DNA of 48,634 nucleotides, taken from the NCBI GenBank assembly GCA_009692205.1, contig SHZR01000004.1, positions 1-48,634 of the forward strand, given 5' to 3'. Of the stretch, positions 45,044-48,634 are shown in pieces. Both the position numbers and the translations under genes were made by a program. Each line of letters opens with the position of its first letter. Position 1 is the stretch's first letter. The notes beneath the pieces are model-generated. The model had not been told where the DNA came from, searched no databases, and was given only the letters and a program-made list of their open reading frames with translations. Source of the DNA: Gemmatimonadota bacterium. Lineage in GTDB: Bacteria > Gemmatimonadota > Gemmatimonadetes > Longimicrobiales > Gaopeijiaceae.

Positions 45044-45490
45044 ATGGCGCCCACCTGAATCGCGGCCTGTGGCCTGGCGGCACTGCTCGTAGCATGCGGC
45101 GACAGTCCCACGGAGGCCGCGGCGCCGTGCGCAGACACCACGACCTCGGTGGTCGTCAGCGTCAGTGCCGGACTTCAACCGACGTTCACCTGGGAGCCGG
45201 CCTGCAAGATGGCCCTGTTGCTCGTCGAAGAGGGCTCGGGCGACCAATGGGGCGTGACCACTGACGATGCGACCTGGGGCAACCCCGTGCAGGCGAATCT
45301 TATTGCTTCGCCTGTCTCCTACGGGGTGGTCCCCGCCTCGACGTCGCAGCTTCAGGCTCCCGTGACCCTGGCTTCCGGGACGACCTACGAGCTCATCCTG
45401 TGGAGGATTCTTCCGACGGGGAACGCCGCCCCGTGCCTTGGCCGCTTTGGGGACGTTTGCGTCATGGCGAGCCACGAGTTCATCCGGTAG
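45044..45490 (+). pseudogene. Small lipoprotein gene with in-frame TGA at codon 5
   Basis: ATG at 45044, with GGAGAG five nt upstream, reads M-A-P-T-stop, then in the same frame IAACGLAALLVACGDSPTEA, a lipoprotein signal with a good lipobox (LLVAC), and about 120 residues of an exported beta-rich domain (PTFTWEPACKMALLLVEEGS, TTYELILWRI) with several Cys. A single change of TGA to CGA would restore MAPTRIAACGLAALLVAC. The only other start is an internal GTG at 45149, which would lack the signal. The gene is probably a recent pseudogene, a polymorphism or a base-call error. The domain is not recognised. Confidence 0.65.
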
Positions 45491-45588
45491 CGCCTAGCTA
45501 CGGCGCGTAACGCAGGATCCGCGGGCAGGGTCGCGCAGGCGGCTCTGCCCTCCTATCATGACGATGGCAACTCGGAAGGGAGGTCGCC

Positions 45589-46650
45589 ATGAGCCGTCGC
45601 GCCGCCGTCACTCGTCCACTCCTCGCCGCCGCCGCCGTCCTGGCCGTGGCGAGCGCCCCGCCGGCGGTGTCGACCTTGGCCGCGCAGGCCCCCTCCTCAG
45701 CGCGAGCCTGGCAGGTGCCGCGAACGCCCGACGGACATCCCGATCTTCAGGGAAATTGGACCAACGCGACGCTCACGCCGCTCCAGCGCGCCGAGGGCCG
45801 CGGGCCCGTGTTCACTCCGGAGGAACTGGCCGAACTCGAGCGCATCGACGAGGAGTGCCCACCGAACCCCGGGACGGTGACGTGCGGGAGAGCTCAGCCG
45901 GCCGGCCCGACGAATGAGGCCCGCCTCACTGGAAACGAGTACAACGAGATCTACTGGGACCGAGGCTCGCGCGTGGCGGTCGTGAACGGGGAGGCGCGCA
46001 CTTCGCTGATCACGCGCCCGGCGAACGGCCGAATTCCGGCGCTGACCGCGTCGGCGCAGCAGCGCGCAGCGGAGGCGCAGGCGCTTCGCGGGAGGTTCGG
46101 ACAGTACGACCACCCCGAGCTGCGGCCCCTCGCCGAGCGCTGCTTCGTGTTCGGCAGGGGTGTCGCCCCGCCCATGACACCCAACGGCGCCTACAACAAC
46201 AACTACACCATCGTGCAGACTGGCGATTACGTGCTCGTGATGTCGGAGATGGTGCACGACGTCCGGATCATTCGTCTCGGCGAGCCGGAACCCCTGCCCG
46301 ATCACATGCGGCCGTGGTTCGGCGACTCGTGGGGGCGCTGGGAGAGAGACGTGCTCGTGGTCGAGACGACCAACTTGAATCCGTTGCACGCGCTCCAGGG
46401 GGGCGTCGCGCCGACGGACAACACCAAGGTCACCGAGCGCTTCCGGCGCGTGGACGAGGACACCATCGTCTACGAGTTCACGGTCGAGGATCCCACGAGT
46501 TACGCCGAGCCGTGGGGCGGCGAGGTCCCGTTCGAGAAGTTCGACCAGCTCCTGTACGAGTACGCGTGCCACGAGGGCAACTACTCGCTGTCGGCGGTCC
46601 TGAGCGGCGCGCGTTACGAGGAGAGCCAGGCGGCTGTCGGGCGGGAGTAG
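45589..46650 (+). CDS. Secreted protein of the TPDGHPDLQG family, unknown function
   Basis: 353 residues with a clear signal peptide ending near TLAAQAP, then WQVPRTPDGHPDLQGNWTNA, the hallmark opening of a family abundant in Acidobacteriota and related phyla. Further landmarks are PLAERCFVFGRGVAPPM, NNNYTIVQTGDYVLVMSEM, RPWFGDSWGRWERDVLVVET and EYACHEGNYSLSAVLSGAR near the C-terminus. GGGAGG lies five nt before the ATG. The family has no established activity. Confidence 0.8.
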   Translation: MSRRAAVTRPLLAAAAVLAVASAPPAVSTLAAQAPSSARAWQVPRTPDGHPDLQGNWTNATLTPLQRAEGRGPVFTPEELAELERIDEECPPNPGTVTCGRAQPAGPTNEARLTGNEYNEIYWDRGSRVAVVNGEARTSLITRPANGRIPALTASAQQRAAEAQALRGRFGQYDHPELRPLAERCFVFGRGVAPPMTPNGAYNNNYTIVQTGDYVLVMSEMVHDVRIIRLGEPEPLPDHMRPWFGDSWGRWERDVLVVETTNLNPLHALQGGVAPTDNTKVTERFRRVDEDTIVYEFTVEDPTSYAEPWGGEVPFEKFDQLLYEYACHEGNYSLSAVLSGARYEESQAAVGRE

Positions 46651-46683
46651 ACGCGGTCGCGAGTCCACGATGGTGACGGCCTG

Positions 46684-46785
46684 ATGGAACGACGCCAGCG
46701 GGCGCTCTTGATCGCCTGGGCCGTGATCCTGCTCGTGTTGCTGCCGTTGGTGTCGTACCTGCTTGCGGTGATGCTACGGCCCTAG
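46684..46785 (+). CDS. 33-residue single-pass membrane peptide
   Basis: MERRQRALLIAWAVILLVLL followed by PLVSYLLAVMLRP: a basic N-terminus, one hydrophobic helix of about 20 residues and a basic end. It is too short to recognise and has only a weak ribosome binding site (GACGG). Its stop overlaps the tusA stop region by 4 nt (convergent). Coding is plausible because of the well-formed amphipathic ends, but there is no direct support. Confidence 0.45.
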   Translation: MERRQRALLIAWAVILLVLLPLVSYLLAVMLRP

Positions 46786-47006
46786 ACGCGCGTCAGCAGG
46801 ATCCGCCACTCCGACCCGCCCACTTCCTCGACCTCAGTCGTGAACCCGAGTCGCGCGGCCTGAGTCGGGATCGTGTCGAGGGCGGGTGCGTGGTCCGTGA
46901 CCACCTCGAGCACCTTCTCGCCTTCCGGGAGCTTCTTCAGCGCGCTTACCGTCCGCATCATCGGATACGGACAGATCTCGCCTCTGACGTCGAGCGTCTG
47001 TGCCAT
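46782..47006 (-). CDS. TusA-family sulfurtransferase
   Basis: 74 residues with the TusA CPxP motif: LDVRGEICPYPMMRTVSALK, C12 being the persulfide carrier. EVVTDHAPALDTIPTQAARL is typical. It relays sulfane sulfur between proteins, for example to tRNA thiolation or thiosulfate assimilation. It lies 24 nt downstream of the YeeE/TsuA-type transporter, the classic partner order. Confidence 0.94.
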   Translation of the reverse strand: MAQTLDVRGEICPYPMMRTVSALKKLPEGEKVLEVVTDHAPALDTIPTQAARLGFTTEVEEVGGSEWRILLTRV

Positions 47007-47030
47007 CGTCGATCTGTCCTGTTGAAGTGT

Positions 47031-48227
47031 CTATGCGATCCTGCTGATCGCCTGGGTGCCGATCCAGGCACCCAGCGCCAGGAAGATCGCGAAGACCCAG
47101 CCATTCACGGCCAGGGAGGGGATGCTCGAGAAGAACGCCCCGATCGTACACCCCATGGCGATGCCCGCTCCGTAACCCATCAGGACCCCGCCGCCGAAAG
47201 ACTGCGCGTACCGCACGGGTTGCTTGGGGACGCGGAGCTTGAACTCCCCGGCGCCGAGCGCCCCCGCGAAGGAGCCGAGCCACATGGCGATGACCAGGAA
47301 CGTCATGTGGTTGAAGATGGTGCCGTCCGAGGGGACGAACACGCAGCCGGGCAGCTGATCCGCTCCAGTGAGCGGACCGGGCGCGGCACCGAACACTCCG
47401 GCCAGTCCGATCGACCAACGGGACACCTCGCCCGTGAAGCCCCACGGCTCCTGCGCGGTGAACAGCATCACGTTGAGCCCGCCCAGCACCGCCCCCGCGG
47501 TGAGCACCGGCCAACCGCGGACGAACACGGTCCGTCCCAGTGCCCTGAGGTCGTCGGCCACGCCCGTGGAGGTGGCGCTCTTCACCGGAGGCGTCGGCAG
47601 CACCATACCCGCGCGATGCTCGACTCTGAGCACCCAGATGTACGCAGCTGCGAGGGCGAGCAGCGTGACGACCAGCGCCCCCGGGTGCCCGAGGGTGTGC
47701 GGTAGCCAGAGGCGCGGCCCGGTCGAGATCGACGTCTCCCACCACCAGTTCCACGTGTACGCGGCGACCAGGAGCCCGCCCATGAGGCCGGCGAAGGCGA
47801 CCCACGAGGCGACGTATCCCTCGCTCATGCGGTAGAGGCTCCCTGACGCACAGCCGCCGGCGAGCACCATGCCGACACCGAAGAGGACACCGCCGAGAGC
47901 GGTGTGCACGCCCAGCGGCACCACGTTCCCCGCGGGTGGATAGATGCCCTCGATGATCATTCCCACCTGGCGACTCATGACGAGTCCGAAGCCGACGGAC
48001 GCGACCGCCATGCCGAGCAGCACACCCTTCATGTTGCGGCCATGGCCCAGAAGGAAGAGGTCGCGGAACGCCGACGCGAAGCAGAAGCGCCCGCGCTGGA
48101 GCGTGAACCCGAACGCCAGCCCGAACGCCCAGTACATCGAGAACTGGGTGTCGTGGTTGTGGGCCCACACGAACACGACCGCTGCCAGCGCCCACGCCGC
48201 GAGCGCGCGCATCGCGTTAGTGGCCAT
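47031..48227 (-). CDS. YeeE/YedE-family thiosulfate transporter (TsuA-like)
   Basis: 398 residues, about ten membrane helices. The three conserved Cys motifs of TsuA are present: QRGRFCFASAFRD, AGGCASGSLYR and GCTIGAFFSS, which in the structural work on this family pass thiosulfate by transient hydrogen bonding to the cysteines. The ATG overlaps the rhodanese stop by 11 nt and tusA follows 24 nt later, so the three form one sulfur uptake and relay unit. Confidence 0.93.
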   Translation of the reverse strand: MATNAMRALAAWALAAVVFVWAHNHDTQFSMYWAFGLAFGFTLQRGRFCFASAFRDLFLLGHGRNMKGVLLGMAVASVGFGLVMSRQVGMIIEGIYPPAGNVVPLGVHTALGGVLFGVGMVLAGGCASGSLYRMSEGYVASWVAFAGLMGGLLVAAYTWNWWWETSISTGPRLWLPHTLGHPGALVVTLLALAAAYIWVLRVEHRAGMVLPTPPVKSATSTGVADDLRALGRTVFVRGWPVLTAGAVLGGLNVMLFTAQEPWGFTGEVSRWSIGLAGVFGAAPGPLTGADQLPGCVFVPSDGTIFNHMTFLVIAMWLGSFAGALGAGEFKLRVPKQPVRYAQSFGGGVLMGYGAGIAMGCTIGAFFSSIPSLAVNGWVFAIFLALGAWIGTQAISRIA

Positions 48228-48634
48228 TCCCGCCCTCCATCTTGATCGCCCACTCCTGCCAGGAGCCGTCGTACAGGCGTACCCTCGCGAAGCCGGCGTT
48301 TCTCAACACCATATAGGTGTGGGCCGCCCGCATGCCGGACCTGCAGTAGACCGCTACCTCGTCTGAGGGGTTGAGCCCGAGCGACGCCCACTCCGCGCGC
48401 AACTCGGCAGGGGCGCGCGAGGCATCCCACGCGTCGGGGGGGACGGCGTTGAACCAGTCCCAAGCGATCGCACCCGGCACGTGGCCTCGGTCGAACTCAC
48501 CTGGGGTGCGGGTGTCGAGGAGCACGGCGTCGGCGGCGCGGACGCGGTCCGTCATCCAGCCGAAGTCGGCGTACACGCCGCCGTTCGGCGACGCCTCGAA
48601 CCGGCCCGGGGTCGCGGGCTCGATGCCCTCGACG
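48217..48634 (-). CDS. Rhodanese-domain sulfurtransferase, 5' part outside the window
   Basis: About 139 residues are visible, ending MEGGNGH. The second rhodanese domain is nearly complete: LLDTRTPGEFDRGHVPGAI, WDWFNAV, then VAVYCRSGMRAAHTYMVLRN with the active-site Cys in CRSGMR, and RLYDGSWQEWAI. The final WQEW motif and six-residue loop match thiosulfate/3-mercaptopyruvate sulfurtransferases of the SseA type, which have two tandem domains. The window edge cuts the first. It is the first visible gene of the sulfur unit. Confidence 0.92.
   Translation of the reverse strand, partial: VEGIEPATPGRFEASPNGGVYADFGWMTDRVRAADAVLLDTRTPGEFDRGHVPGAIAWDWFNAVPPDAWDASRAPAELRAEWASLGLNPSDEVAVYCRSGMRAAHTYMVLRNAGFARVRLYDGSWQEWAIKMEGGNGH

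Overview
The window is GC-rich, densely packed bacterial chromosome. Gene content and style suggest Gemmatimonadota (inference, moderate confidence): two eukaryotic-type Ser/Thr kinases with C-terminal membrane segments, an M28 peptidase with a PA-like insert, a BTAD-type regulator fragment, a secreted protein of the 'TPDGHPDLQG' family common in Acidobacteriota and Gemmatimonadota, and ATP-type PEP carboxykinase. Most genes are housekeeping or central metabolism. They sit in short operons with 1-8 nt overlaps, interrupted by small patches of mobile or decaying DNA.

Layout. 1-300: edge of an IS3-type transposase and a gene remnant. 305-6298: leftward operon of kinase, MATE exporter, EVE protein, M28 peptidase and class III aminotransferase. 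6384-7675: a decayed nucleotidyltransferase pair and an intact Phd/PIN toxin-antitoxin pair. 7893-11743: malic enzyme (MaeB) translationally coupled to PEP carboxykinase, a C4/C3 node module. 11855-17198: FabF, a DUF4126-like membrane protein, a primary-like sigma factor and a large surface barrel protein. 17204-17406: strong hairpin and an odd class II tRNA-like gene with an inverted partial copy beside it. 17491-23937: SSB, DNA polymerase I, lytic transglycosylase and an ExbB/TolQ-like channel. 24053-30881: a complete peptide-type ABC importer preceded by a chimeric lipoate ligase gene. 31012-36217: glycine cleavage P and H genes flanked by two toxin-antitoxin pairs and a truncated BTAD regulator. 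36322-44932: frameshifted acyl-CoA dehydrogenase, TatA, TrmJ-like methylase, Uma2 protein, GAF-GGDEF cyclase, inositol-phosphatase-family enzyme, SDR epimerase, truncated kinase and a 5-aminolevulinate synthase. 45044-48634: a lipoprotein gene with an in-frame stop, a secreted protein, a 33-residue membrane peptide, and a rhodanese / YeeE (TsuA) / TusA sulfur-transfer module running off the right edge.

No phage, CRISPR array or obviously new multi-gene system is visible. The most unusual items are the tRNA-like gene with an Asp-type GTC anticodon on a leucine-type body, the UPF0173-LplA chimera with a perfect 20-bp palindrome at its seam, ALA synthase in an apparently non-proteobacterial genome, and several non-canonical starts (CTG, possibly ATT) with good ribosome binding sites or stop-codon overlaps. 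Several broken genes (frameshift, nonsense, fusion) could be biology or assembly error; the sequence alone cannot decide.
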